Below the pieces are notes generated by a model. That model was given only the letters and a program-made list of their open reading frames with translations. It searched no databases and was not told where the DNA came from. Shown piece after piece: positions 26,345-34,751 of a stretch of 64,000 nt of DNA. The stretch spans positions 744,001 through 808,000 of the forward strand of contig NZ_SRKZ01000002.1 of NCBI RefSeq assembly GCF_004745865.1. The letters are read 5' to 3'. Position 1 is the stretch's first letter. The number at the start of each line of letters is the position of its first letter. This DNA is from Hymenobacter wooponensis (GTDB lineage Bacteria; Bacteroidota; Bacteroidia; Cytophagales; Hymenobacteraceae). Both the position numbers and the translations under genes were made by a program.

Positions 26345-26563
26345 TTAGCCTTCCCTGGTACTCCTAGAGGCCTTCTTTTTTTCTTGGGCTTGCTGCCAGG
26401 GGCAGTGCCGACAGCCATTCCCACAGCAGGTGCCCCGCCGCAGGTGGTACTGCTCCGTGAAGACCATGTAGCCTTCGGGAGTGTAGTAGTAGTCGCCGGG
26501 TTGGAGAGGCTGAGGAATAGAACGAGGCACGCCGAAAAAACCGATTGAGCCCGCAAGATACAA
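26345..26563 (-). CDS. DUF5522 small cysteine-rich protein
   Basis: A 72-residue product with the DUF5522 signature YYYTPEGYMVFTEQYHLRRG followed by CCGNGCRHCPW, four cysteines and a histidine that probably bind metal (zinc or an iron-sulfur cluster is possible; not shown). The lysine-rich tail is low complexity. The start may lie further downstream, because the first 20 residues are not conserved in appearance. It sits upstream of rpmB on the same strand. Confidence 0.8.
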   Translation of the reverse strand: MYLAGSIGFFGVPRSIPQPLQPGDYYYTPEGYMVFTEQYHLRRGTCCGNGCRHCPWQQAQEKKKASRSTREG

Positions 26564-26603
26564 CCTGCTTGCCGGATGAGCTCTGGTAAAACTCTAATGG
26601 GCT

Positions 26604-26611
26604 TACTTTTG
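26604..26611 (+). promoter_or_regulatory. -7 promoter element
   Basis: TACTTTTG (TAnnTTTG) lies 64 bases before the start of the secreted hypothetical gene at 26676. Confidence 0.5.
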
Positions 26612-26675
26612 TATCTTACCTAAGCAGCAGGTTATCCGCTGCTTTTCTAGGCCAGCGCTCTTAGCCCTCCCGTGT

Positions 26676-27146
26676 ATGCGTACTGTTATCACCTTCCTGC
26701 TGGCCTTTTCTCTTACCGGTACAGTACACGCACAGCAGCCATCCTCCTCGCTGGCTTCATTGGTAACGCATCTAGAGCAGCAGGAAGGCCCGCTCCCAGA
26801 GCTCCCCCGGAAAGAAGCGAAGCGCACCTTGCCACAACTGCGGCAGCGCTACCAGCGAGGGTTGCAAGCTGGCACTACCTGCTACCTAACGGCCAATGTT
26901 CTTAATGAGTCGGCTACCCCTGAGCCGTTGGTTGTGGAGGTTGCTGCTTGGCAGGCTGGCCAAGTTACGGGCCGGATTGTGCGGCTTTCCCCCGAGGGCC
27001 GAACCATAGCTGGCGCCCTAGTCACTTTTGAGGAAACGGTCATTCTGGATTGGCTGCTGCTCCGGCCTAATGGCACTGAGGAAGGCAACTACGTTGGCAA
27101 ATACCTGGACCTGGAGGAGCGCTTAGCCGCTTTGTCGATCAAATAA
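26676..27146 (+). CDS. Secreted protein of unknown function
   Basis: A signal peptide (MRTVITFLLAFSLTGTVHA, cut before QQP) precedes 135 residues rich in Gln and Glu. The C-terminal half, SPEGRTIAGALVTFEETVILDWLLL followed by NGTEEGNYVGKYLDLEERL, resembles the DxxxGNYxGxY region of DUF2314-like proteins. That resemblance is weak. No enzyme motif is seen. Confidence 0.6.
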   Translation: MRTVITFLLAFSLTGTVHAQQPSSSLASLVTHLEQQEGPLPELPRKEAKRTLPQLRQRYQRGLQAGTTCYLTANVLNESATPEPLVVEVAAWQAGQVTGRIVRLSPEGRTIAGALVTFEETVILDWLLLRPNGTEEGNYVGKYLDLEERLAALSIK

Positions 27147-27167
27147 CGCTCTAGGCCACATACTCAA

Positions 27168-28082
27168 CTAGTTCTTTAGCTTTTCTGGCTTAGCAACTTC
27201 CTTCAGATCTTTGAGGGAACCAGAGCTGTTGAAGTTCATCGTCATGTCTTTGGGGTTGTGCTCACCGGCAGCAATGACGGCTGCCCCCGTCAGCTTATAA
27301 GGAGTTTTTTCGGCCTTGAAGAGCCCTTTGAACGCCACTTTAGGCATCGCCTTGGGCTCGAAGCGCACGTGAATTGGCATCAGCTCCACCCCCTTCTTGC
27401 GGAAGGTAACGTCCTTAGTCTCGGTGCCTTCGACTTCCATATCGTCGCTGACGCTGAACTTGTAGCGGACGCTACGCACGGTGACTGGGAAGGGGTTGTA
27501 ATTTGTAACGCGCAGACTTACTACAGCTTCGCCGTTTTTGAGGCCTAGATCTTTAATATCTACATCTGCCACTTCAATTTTAGGCAGTTTGGGGATGTAA
27601 ACGCGTTTGGTCACGCGCACCGGAATACTCTGAGGGCCAGCTACAGGCAGCCGGGTATAGAGCTTCATGTCCATCTCCACATCCACGCAGTCCTGCTGGC
27701 TGGTGCGCACCTTGCGCTTGAGGTTATCCATCTGCACTGAAACGGGCAGCGTGAGGTGGGAAACAGAGTCGCCGTGGAGGACAGTGGGTTCATCCTTCGC
27801 GCCCTTTGTAAGCACCTCCCCATCCACGCGGGTCACGTAGCTGAGGCTGTCGATGTTGAGCGTGACCGGCATTTGATTGCGCAAGTCTACCTTCATTTGC
27901 GCCTGCAACGAGTTGGCCGTAACATTATTCACATTCAGCGAGGCGTTTTCAAGTGTGGGCAGCAGTTCCTTGCCTTTGTCGGTCTTGAAATACATGTAGG
28001 CCCCACCAGCCAATAGCAGCACCACTACAATCAACAGAAAGGAAGCAACTCGGTGCCGTCCGAAAAAACCTTGCGTAGCCAT
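27168..28082 (-). CDS. LEA type 2 (WHy-domain) membrane-anchored protein
   Basis: A 304-residue protein with one N-terminal membrane helix (VASFLLIVVVLLLAGGAYMYF) and a long beta domain. The segment NGEAVVSLRVTNYNPFPVTVRSVRYKFSVSDD is the characteristic LEA14/WHy motif, in which NPxP begins a strand. A first, less clear copy occupies residues 45-150. Such domains are linked to desiccation or osmotic stress in plants and bacteria; the bacterial role is not settled. The start at 28082 gives a natural N-terminus. Confidence 0.8.
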   Translation of the reverse strand: MATQGFFGRHRVASFLLIVVVLLLAGGAYMYFKTDKGKELLPTLENASLNVNNVTANSLQAQMKVDLRNQMPVTLNIDSLSYVTRVDGEVLTKGAKDEPTVLHGDSVSHLTLPVSVQMDNLKRKVRTSQQDCVDVEMDMKLYTRLPVAGPQSIPVRVTKRVYIPKLPKIEVADVDIKDLGLKNGEAVVSLRVTNYNPFPVTVRSVRYKFSVSDDMEVEGTETKDVTFRKKGVELMPIHVRFEPKAMPKVAFKGLFKAEKTPYKLTGAAVIAAGEHNPKDMTMNFNSSGSLKDLKEVAKPEKLKN

Positions 28083-28292
28083 ATTCATCACCGGTAAGCA
28101 GAACTGTAGCAATCAATTCACAGCTCAACAATTCAACAACTTGTATTACAATCACTTGCACTACCATACGAGGGGCTGCCCACGTGTTGTTATTGACGGG
28201 CTTCCGAATAGTGGAGCCTGATCCTCACGCAGTGTTTTAGCGTAGTTTTGAGTACTTCGCCTTGACATTCATCACCATCCCACCCCACACAT

Positions 28293-29540
28293 ATGCACTC
28301 TACCACTGCCACCACCCACAGCCGCAGCCAGGAGCTGATGGCTCTTGAGGACCACTACGGCGCCCACAACTATCACCCGCTGCCCGTGGTGCTAAGCCGG
28401 GGCGAGGGCGTGCACCTGTGGGACGTTGAAGGCAAACACTATTACGATTTCCTGTCGGCGTACTCAGCCGTAAACCAAGGCCACTGCCACCCGCGCATTA
28501 TTGGGGCCCTCACCGAGCAGGCCCAGAAGCTCACGCTCACCTCGCGGGCGTTCTTCAACGACCAGCTAGGTGCCGCCGAAAAGCAGCTCTGTGAACTGTT
28601 CAACTACGACAAGGCTCTGCTGATGAACTCCGGGGCCGAGGCCGTGGAAACGGCCTTAAAGCTGGCCCGCAAGTGGGGCTACCAGGAGAAGGGTATTGCC
28701 CCTAATCAGGCACTTATCATCGTGGCTGAGCATAACTTCCACGGCCGCACCACCGGTATTATCTCCTTCAGCACCGACCCCGACTCAACCGGTGGGTTTG
28801 GCCCCTACAACCCTGGCTACCAGGTGGTGCCTTACGATGACTTGGAGGCCCTGGAAGAAGCGCTGCAAAACCCGCACGTGTGCGGGTTTCTGGTAGAGCC
28901 CATCCAAGGCGAGGCCGGCGTGGTAGTTCCGTCAGAAGGCTACTTAGCCCACGCAGCGGCGATGTGCAAGAGCCACAAGGTGCTGTTTATTGCTGATGAA
29001 ATCCAGACTGGCCTAGGCCGCACTGGCGAGTTGCTGGCCGTATGCTATGAGGGCGTCCACGCCGATATGCTGATTCTGGGCAAGGCCCTTTCGGGTGGTG
29101 TACTGCCCGTATCGGCGGTGCTGGCCCGCAACGAAATTATGCTTACCATTCAGCCGGGCCAGCACGGCTCTACGTTTGGCGGCAACCCACTAGCCAGCGT
29201 GGTTTTGCGCGCTGCTCTCGACGTGCTGCTGGAGGAAAAGCTCACTCAGAACGCCCGCGTTCTGGGTGAAGTATTCCGGGAGCGGATGCGCCGCGTGCAG
29301 GCCAAGCGCCCCGAAGTAGTAGAGCTGGTGCGCGGCAAAGGGCTATTGAATGCCGTAGTTATCAAACCCCACCCCGATGGCCGCACCGCTTGGGATGTGT
29401 GCGTAACGCTAATGGAGCGGGGTGTATTGGCCAAGCCTACCCACGGCGACATCATCCGGTTTGCACCGCCGCTGGTAATTACCGAGGAGCAGCTTCATGA
29501 GGTCTGTGATGTAATTGAACAAGTGATTCTGGAGTTTTAG
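28293..29540 (+). CDS. rocD: Ornithine aminotransferase
   Basis: A PLP enzyme that transfers the delta-amino group of ornithine to 2-oxoglutarate, giving glutamate semialdehyde. The N-terminus ([40 protein letters not shown] in pieces), [34 protein letters not shown] and the PLP lysine in [10 protein letters not shown] are typical. At 415 residues it matches RocD/OAT more closely than ArgD, though an ArgD role cannot be excluded without a tree. It links to the arginine genes at 57-64 kb by pathway. Confidence 0.95.
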   Translation: MHSTTATTHSRSQELMALEDHYGAHNYHPLPVVLSRGEGVHLWDVEGKHYYDFLSAYSAVNQGHCHPRIIGALTEQAQKLTLTSRAFFNDQLGAAEKQLCELFNYDKALLMNSGAEAVETALKLARKWGYQEKGIAPNQALIIVAEHNFHGRTTGIISFSTDPDSTGGFGPYNPGYQVVPYDDLEALEEALQNPHVCGFLVEPIQGEAGVVVPSEGYLAHAAAMCKSHKVLFIADEIQTGLGRTGELLAVCYEGVHADMLILGKALSGGVLPVSAVLARNEIMLTIQPGQHGSTFGGNPLASVVLRAALDVLLEEKLTQNARVLGEVFRERMRRVQAKRPEVVELVRGKGLLNAVVIKPHPDGRTAWDVCVTLMERGVLAKPTHGDIIRFAPPLVITEEQLHEVCDVIEQVILEF

Positions 29541-29568
29541 GCCACTCATCAGGCTCTATGGTTCCTGC

Positions 29569-29600
29569 AACGGACTGCCTTACTTTAGGGGCAGTCCGTT
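29569..29600 (+). terminator. Terminator after rocD
   Basis: The 11-bp stem AACGGACTGCC / GGCAGTCCGTT, with a 10-base loop, is followed by a short T-run 30 bases past the rocD stop. Confidence 0.85.
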
Positions 29601-29618
29601 TCTATTTAGTGCTATCGT

Positions 29619-30125
29619 ATGCGTCGTTATTACTCCTGTTATCTGGCCTTACTCCTGCTGTTGGCTAGTAGCTGCCGAAGCGAGAAAGTGGCTTTTTATT
29701 TCAAGCCGCCAGCTGCCCCTAGGCCACCTCAGCTACCTGTTTCAGCAATGGGGCGGCCCACCCAACCTACAGCCGCGCGGCTACCACCACAGCTGAAACA
29801 ACCGCTACCAATACCCCCGCAGCACAGGCGGCTTGGCCGGCGGGCATTACCCCGGCCACTGCCTATGCTAGCAGCTATTCTGCCTAGTGGCGTTGCGCGC
29901 TCCACAACCAGTCGGCAAGCTGTGCCGTACCGCAAAGCACTCCGCCATCCTGCCCACCCCTCGCGCGACTACATGCCCCTGGTATTGGCAGTGCTAACGG
30001 CCGCCTTGGGGGTATTGCTCCTCGTTGGGGCCGCTGCCAGTTCCGGCTCGTCGTTTATTCCCTTAGTGGGGGTACTGCTTGTTGTGCTAGGGGGCATGAT
30101 TTTCTATTACTGGCGCAACGAATAG
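29619..30125 (+). CDS. Small lipoprotein of unknown function (first of three)
   Basis: The lipobox follows a short hydrophobic stretch (YLALLLLLASSC), and the mature start is CRSEKVAFYFKPP. A Pro/Arg-rich linker of about 70 residues follows, then two hydrophobic segments (PLVLAVLTAALGVLLLVGAAASS and FIPLVGVLLVVLGGMIFYYW). The mature start matches that of the next gene (CRSERVAFQFRPS), so the two are diverged duplicates. Function unknown. Confidence 0.7.
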   Translation: MRRYYSCYLALLLLLASSCRSEKVAFYFKPPAAPRPPQLPVSAMGRPTQPTAARLPPQLKQPLPIPPQHRRLGRRALPRPLPMLAAILPSGVARSTTSRQAVPYRKALRHPAHPSRDYMPLVLAVLTAALGVLLLVGAAASSGSSFIPLVGVLLVVLGGMIFYYWRNE

Positions 30126-30154
30126 TTTCTGCTTCACCTTTTTCCGCACTCTCA

Positions 30155-30742
30155 ATGCCGCTTCGGCTACTCCTACCCTGCTCCTGCTCTCGTCAGGCAT
30201 TTCTTATTCTCGTTGTTATGTGGGGGAGCCTGTTAGGTGGCTGCCGCAGCGAGCGAGTAGCCTTTCAATTTCGGCCTTCGCCCGGCGCTGCTAGGCCTGT
30301 TCTAGCCCCCGTACGCCCCGTCGCTGATAGTACCGTGAGCAGTTCCGCAGCCGTAGTGGCCTACACCGCTCCTGCCGCGTCCGTCACGCTTACTGCCGCC
30401 CGCCGTAGTGAGCCCAAACCTAGTGTGCCCCAAACGAAAGCTCTTTCCCGCTCTGGCCGGCCCCGGCTGGCGCACCGCCTCTTACTCACTACTTCCCATA
30501 GTCTGCTCCCCAAGTCAGCGGCAGCCAGCAAGCCCAGAGGTGCCGCCGTTCATGAAACACGGCACTTGCTGCTGGGCATAGCCGTAGTGGCAGTGGGCGT
30601 GGTAACGGGCTTGCTGCTGGGCGGGTGGCTAGGCCTGGGCGTAGGGGCTCTGATAGTAATTTTGGGGTATTACTTCCTAGGAATGGCCTTTGGTGGCGAG
30701 CACGCGTGGCTAGAGGTGTTCCAAGAGTTTTTCAATATGTAG
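30155..30742 (+). CDS. Small lipoprotein of unknown function (second of three)
   Basis: A 195-residue relative of the preceding gene: lipobox SLLGGC, mature start CRSERVAFQFRPSPG, then a Ser/Ala/Pro-rich linker and two C-terminal hydrophobic segments (LLLGIAVVAVGVVTGLLLGGWLG and VGALIVILGYYFLGM). It starts 29 bases after the first copy. The shared layout of lipobox, linker and paired membrane helices argues for a gene duplication. Function unknown. Confidence 0.7.
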   Translation: MPLRLLLPCSCSRQAFLILVVMWGSLLGGCRSERVAFQFRPSPGAARPVLAPVRPVADSTVSSSAAVVAYTAPAASVTLTAARRSEPKPSVPQTKALSRSGRPRLAHRLLLTTSHSLLPKSAAASKPRGAAVHETRHLLLGIAVVAVGVVTGLLLGGWLGLGVGALIVILGYYFLGMAFGGEHAWLEVFQEFFNM

Positions 30743-30857
30743 CCCCGTTTATCGGGCGAAAACGGCCCTTTACCCATAGCTCAATTTCGCTAACCGATGA
30801 AACGCCCCTGCTGGTAGCGGATCCCTTCACGTTGACCGAGTTACCCAGCATCGCGCA

Positions 30858-30898
30858 AGAGCTTGAAGTAGTTTTGCTTCATAACTACTTCAAGCTCT
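30858..30898 (+). promoter_or_regulatory. Perfect 16-bp hairpin at the start of a small lipoprotein gene
   Basis: Arms AGAGCTTGAAGTAGTT and AACTACTTCAAGCTCT are perfectly complementary around the 9-base loop TTGCTTCAT. The second arm ends 6 bases before the ATG at 30905. There is no T-run, so the structure is better placed to hide the translation start than to end transcription. Confidence 0.7.
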
Positions 30899-30904
30899 AC
30901 CGTT

Positions 30905-31120
30905 ATGCGTGCTCGTCTTCTACTTCTGCTCTGTGGTGTTTCGATGCTGGCTAGCTGCCAGACCAGCCGTTCAGCGTTTGTGTCGCGCCCCTTCCGGAAT
31001 GTAGTAGATATGCCCTCCGATACCGCCCGCACTGTGGTAATCCTCCACGATTCGCAGGGCCCCCAAGGCACTCGCGTAGCCCTCACGGCCGCGCAGGCTG
31101 CTGAGTTCAGCCAGCAGTAG
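30905..31120 (+). CDS. Tiny lipoprotein of unknown function (third of three)
   Basis: A 71-residue protein: signal MRARLLLLLCGVSMLA, lipobox LASC, mature start CQTSRSAFVSRPF. The C[RQ][ST]xRxAFxxRP start echoes the two preceding lipoproteins, but the membrane-helix part is missing. A strong hairpin covers its translation start. The TAG stop is followed by GCC. Confidence 0.65.
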   Translation: MRARLLLLLCGVSMLASCQTSRSAFVSRPFRNVVDMPSDTARTVVILHDSQGPQGTRVALTAAQAAEFSQQ

Positions 31121-31239
31121 GCCACTCTTTTCCCGACGCTGGTTTTGCCCGCGTTGGTTTCGCTCTGATTTTCACACACCGCCGCTCGCCGTGCCGCCCC
31201 TGTTTCTGGGAGCAGCGCGGCGTTTTGGTGTAAAGGGAA

Positions 31240-31266
31240 TTTGGCATCGGCGCAACCTTACCTTTG
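31240..31266 (+). promoter_or_regulatory. Promoter of hemB
   Basis: TTTG (31240-31243) and TACCTTTG (31259-31266) with a spacer of 15 bases, shorter than the ideal 19, lie about 40 bases before the hemB ATG. Confidence 0.55.
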
Positions 31267-31306
31267 CGGCAGTTGTTCTAGTTCGTCTCATTCCTGAAAA
31301 CAACGC

Positions 31307-32299
31307 ATGGCCATTATCCCCACGCATCGTCCGCGTCGCAACCGCAAGTCCGAAGTTATCCGCAACATGGTGCAGGAAACGACTTTGTCGGTGCACGATT
31401 TTATTTATCCCGCCTTCCTGATTGAAGGGCAAAATCAGCAGCTCGAAATTCACTCCATGCCCGGCATTCACCGCTTCTCGGCCGACCGTCTCATCGACGA
31501 AATCGGGCGTTGTGTGGAGCTCGGCATTAAAAGTTTTGCCCCTTTCCCCAGCATTAATGATGGCCTGAAAGACCGGCTCGCTAAGGAAAGCGCTAATCCC
31601 GAAGGTCTTTACCTCAAGACCGTAGCCGACATCAAGCGCCAGTTTCCGGACATCGTACTCATGACCGATGTGGCCATGGACCCCTACTCCAGCGACGGCC
31701 ACGATGGCATTGTTGACGCCGACTCGGGCGAAATCCTGAACGATGCTTCCTTGGAGGTGCTAGGCCAGATGGCCCTGGCCCAAGCCCGCGCCGGCGCCGA
31801 CATCATTGGCCCTTCGGATATGATGGACGGCCGCGTGGCCTGGATCCGCGACATTCTCGATCAGAACGGTTTCTCGCACGTGAGCATCATGAGCTACACG
31901 GCCAAATATGCCTCGGCCTTCTACGGCCCCTTCCGCGATGCTCTGGACTCAGCCCCCAAGCGCGGCGACAAGAAAACGTACCAGATGAACTACGCCAACC
32001 GCCGCGAAGCACTCCGGGAGTTGGCCCTCGATGAGCAGGAAGGCGCCGATATGGTGATGATCAAGCCCGCGCTAAGCTACCTCGACGTAATTCACGAGGT
32101 GCGCACCAACACGCACCTGCCAGTTACGGCTTACAACGTGTCGGGGGAGTACGCCATGGTGAAATCAGCCGCGCAGCAAGGCTGGCTCGATGGCGAGAAA
32201 ACCATGATGGAAGTGCTCATGAGCATCAAGCGCGCCGGCGCCGATGCTATCCTAACTTACTTCGCTAAGGAAGCGGCTGCCGTACTGCACCGTGGATAG
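31307..32299 (+). CDS. hemB: Delta-aminolevulinic acid dehydratase (porphobilinogen synthase)
   Basis: HemB condenses two 5-aminolevulinate molecules to porphobilinogen in heme synthesis. The two active-site lysines are in SYTAKYASAFYGPFRDAL and VMIKPALSYLD. The metal-site segment reads MTDVAMDPYSSDGHDGI, with Asp where zinc-dependent enzymes have a Cys triad, so this is the magnesium-type, zinc-independent form. The length (330) is normal. It is followed by a 25-bp hairpin carrying GGCCTAG. Confidence 0.97.
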   Translation: MAIIPTHRPRRNRKSEVIRNMVQETTLSVHDFIYPAFLIEGQNQQLEIHSMPGIHRFSADRLIDEIGRCVELGIKSFAPFPSINDGLKDRLAKESANPEGLYLKTVADIKRQFPDIVLMTDVAMDPYSSDGHDGIVDADSGEILNDASLEVLGQMALAQARAGADIIGPSDMMDGRVAWIRDILDQNGFSHVSIMSYTAKYASAFYGPFRDALDSAPKRGDKKTYQMNYANRREALRELALDEQEGADMVMIKPALSYLDVIHEVRTNTHLPVTAYNVSGEYAMVKSAAQQGWLDGEKTMMEVLMSIKRAGADAILTYFAKEAAAVLHRG

Positions 32300-32315
32300 C
32301 AAGTAGTTGGCCAAG

Positions 32316-32370
32316 GTGGCCTAGACGAAAAAAGCGCTCTATTACAGGGCGCTTTTTTCGTCTAGGCCAC
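32316..32370 (+). terminator. Terminator after hemB containing GGCCTAG in both arms
   Basis: Perfect 22-bp arms run 32316-32337 and 32349-32370, extended to about 25 bp by the inner T-G, C-G and T-A pairs. They contain a 6-base A-run/T-run and end in GGCCTAG / CTAGGCC. It is bidirectional in principle. Confidence 0.9.
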
Positions 32371-32454
32371 TTCATATTGCACAGGCGGAGCCAGCATCAG
32401 ACTTTTGCATCTCACTGCTACGCCTCACCGATTCAATCATACTACACCTGTTCT

Positions 32455-32967
32455 ATGGGGACTCACATCCGCCTTGCCACTCCTACTGATATTCCGGCTA
32501 TCCTAGCACTCATACGCCGGGTGGTGCCACTCATGCAGGCAAGCGGCAACCAGCAGTGGTCGGCAGAATACCCGAATGAGGAGGTGTTTCAGCTAGATAT
32601 TGAGCGGCAGCATCTGTGGATAGCAGAATTGGATGGCCACATAGCCGCCATAGCCGCCCTTACCAACAACGACCAAGACCCCGAGTACGCCCAAGCCGAC
32701 TGGGACCCCGCCGAGCCGGCCTTGGTTACGCACCGCCTGGCCGTTGACCCAGCAGCCCAAGGCAGTGGCCTAGCAGTAGCCTTGCTGCAGCACGCCGAAA
32801 CTCTGGCCACCCAGTTAGGCTTGAAAGTGCTGCGCGTGGATACTAACTCTGAAAACCAGGCGACGCAGCGGCTTTTCCCAAAGCTAGGCTATCGGTACGC
32901 CGGTGAAATCACCCTGGCCTTCCGACCGGGCTTGCGGTTCTTCTGCTACGAGAAGCGGTTAGCCTAA
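32455..32967 (+). CDS. GNAT family N-acetyltransferase
   Basis: The start at 32455 gives MGTHIRLATPTDIPAILALIR, the usual GNAT N-terminus; the longer frame upstream overlaps the hemB terminator region. The acetyl-CoA loop is visible as LAVDPAAQGSGLAVALLQHAE (the Q/RxxGxG/A motif), followed by VLRVDTNSENQATQRLFPKLGY. The acceptor substrate is unknown. Confidence 0.88.
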   Translation: MGTHIRLATPTDIPAILALIRRVVPLMQASGNQQWSAEYPNEEVFQLDIERQHLWIAELDGHIAAIAALTNNDQDPEYAQADWDPAEPALVTHRLAVDPAAQGSGLAVALLQHAETLATQLGLKVLRVDTNSENQATQRLFPKLGYRYAGEITLAFRPGLRFFCYEKRLA

Positions 32968-33059
32968 CCCAAACCCCACCTCCTCCGAGAGAGGGATGCG
33001 TGTAAGCGAAGGTGTTGGAGTTGTCTGGCGCCCCCTTTCCTAGTGAAGATGGGGGTGGG

Positions 33060-34433
33060 TTACCGCTCAAATGGCCACCGGCCCAAGCTGCGGCTCCATA
33101 CTAAGAAGGCTATTACGCCCGCTGCTGTAACCCCGAGGGCCGAGAGTATGAGGGTAGGCCCAGTGCTGTAGAGAATGAACAGCCACACGGCAATGGCTAG
33201 CACCACCGGCAGTGGGTACAAGGGCATCTTGAAGGGTAGCCCTTCAGTGCCGCGCCTGTTACGCAGTAGCACTAGGCCTACTGCCTGGCCTACAAACTGA
33301 ATGAGGATGCGCATGGCGAGGATGGCGCTGATCACCTCTCCCAACCGGAATAAGAGGCTAAATACAAACCCTACCCCGCCCAGAATGAGCAGCGAAACGT
33401 GCGGGAATTGCTTGGTGGGATGCAGGCGGCCAAAAATTGGCAGAAATTCCCCATCGGCAGCTGCGGCGTAGGGAATGCGCGAGTAACCCAGCAGCACAGC
33501 AAACAGGGAGGCAAATGCCACCCATAATACTAACGCCGTGGCGGCTTTGGCAGCGGCAACGCCATAGAGGCGCTCCACGAAGGTGCTCACAATAAACTCC
33601 GACTTACTAGCCTCCTGCCACGGTATCACGGTGCCTACACTCCAGTTGAGGAGCAGGTACAGCGCCGCAATACCCAGAATACTCAGGAAAATACTGCGCG
33701 GAATGAGCTTGTGGGGCTCCTTCACCTCGCCACCCAAATGGCATACGTTGTAGTAGCCCAGGTAGCTGTAAATGGTTTTCACTGCAGCCTGCCCCATGGC
33801 CGCCGAAATCAGGATGCCCGGCAGCGCCGTTAGGCCGCCCGCTGGTAGCCAGGCCACCTCGTGCGTAGAGTGCGTGATGCCGCCAAAAATCAGCCAGACC
33901 ATGAGGCCTAGCACGCCCACCCACAGCATTACGCCCAGCTTACCAATATCCTCAATGCGGCGATAGAGCAAGGCAATGAGGAGCAATACCACTGCCCCCG
34001 ATACTAGCTTGGGCTGCCAGGGCTCCTCTGCGTCAAACGGTACGAGGTAGCCGAAGTACTGCGCAAACCCAATGGCCCCCGAGGCCAGCACCAGCGGCGC
34101 CTGAATTAGGGTTTGCCACACGTAGAGAAACGACATCAGCCGGCCCCATTTATGTTCACCGTAGGCCAGTTTCAGGAAGCGGTACGAGCCGCCGGCTTCG
34201 GGGTACGCAGCTCCTAGCTCACTCCAGATTAATCCATCTACCACGCTCAGGCCAGCCCCCACCAGCCAAGCCAGCAGAAAGTAAGGCCCCATGAACCCCA
34301 TCACTAGCGGCAGGGTCACGAAAGGGCCGATACCGACCATGTCAATCATATTCAGGGCGGTGGCCTGCACAAGCCCGAGGCGACGGCGGAGGGGAGCCGT
34401 TGCTTCGGTAGGAGTAGTAGAAGTCTGCGTCAT
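33060..34433 (-). CDS. APC superfamily amino acid permease
   Basis: A 457-residue transporter with about 12 helices in the APC pattern: the first helix contains GLVQATALNMIDMVGIGPFVTLPL, and TM3 onward shows WSELGAAYPEAGGSYRFLKLAYG, a conserved APC motif. GQAAVKTIYSYLGYYNVCHLGGEVKEPHKLIPRSIFLS is also typical (helix 6 and loop). It probably imports or exchanges amino acids; the substrate is not predictable. The gene is divergent from the CDF exporter. Confidence 0.9.
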   Translation of the reverse strand: MTQTSTTPTEATAPLRRRLGLVQATALNMIDMVGIGPFVTLPLVMGFMGPYFLLAWLVGAGLSVVDGLIWSELGAAYPEAGGSYRFLKLAYGEHKWGRLMSFLYVWQTLIQAPLVLASGAIGFAQYFGYLVPFDAEEPWQPKLVSGAVVLLLIALLYRRIEDIGKLGVMLWVGVLGLMVWLIFGGITHSTHEVAWLPAGGLTALPGILISAAMGQAAVKTIYSYLGYYNVCHLGGEVKEPHKLIPRSIFLSILGIAALYLLLNWSVGTVIPWQEASKSEFIVSTFVERLYGVAAAKAATALVLWVAFASLFAVLLGYSRIPYAAAADGEFLPIFGRLHPTKQFPHVSLLILGGVGFVFSLLFRLGEVISAILAMRILIQFVGQAVGLVLLRNRRGTEGLPFKMPLYPLPVVLAIAVWLFILYSTGPTLILSALGVTAAGVIAFLVWSRSLGRWPFER

Positions 34434-34751
34434 GGGTCGTAAAAGTCGAATAAAAGCAGATTGTTCAATACACCGGCCGGGCTCGGCGCTATTTTGTGCG
34501 GGCAGTGGCCTAGCAGGTTCCGTTATGCCTCCGGCTACCTTATGCGAAGGAGCCGCCTTCTGGCGGCGGCTTGCTCAAGTTCCTAGGCCACTGGCTAGCC
34601 GTGCCTCCTCACAAGATCCAGCTTTCTTAGCCGTTGAGCTTAAGCAGGTACAGCTGCCTTCAGACAGTGGCCCCGCCAACCCCGGTTTAAAGAGTTGCGT
34701 AGTGACGCTCACCCCCGCTGCACTCAGCGGAATCACCCAACCTACTTTTGC
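34434..34751. other. 318-base divergent intergenic region
   Basis: Between the permease and the CDF exporter. It holds one inverted pair of 11-base arms with the GGCCTAG word (CAGTGGCCTAG at 34503-34513, CTAGGCCACTG at 34583-34593) and a smaller internal hairpin AGCCGCC / GGCGGCT. TACTTTTG (34743-34750), a -7 promoter match, ends one base before the CDF ATG, too close for a normal leader. No gene or RNA was seen. Confidence 0.5.

Noticed and set aside
34743..34750. TACTTTTG as the promoter of the CDF exporter
   Set aside because: It ends one base before the ATG, which would put the transcription start inside the gene. Either coincidence or the true start codon is downstream, so it is not called as a promoter.
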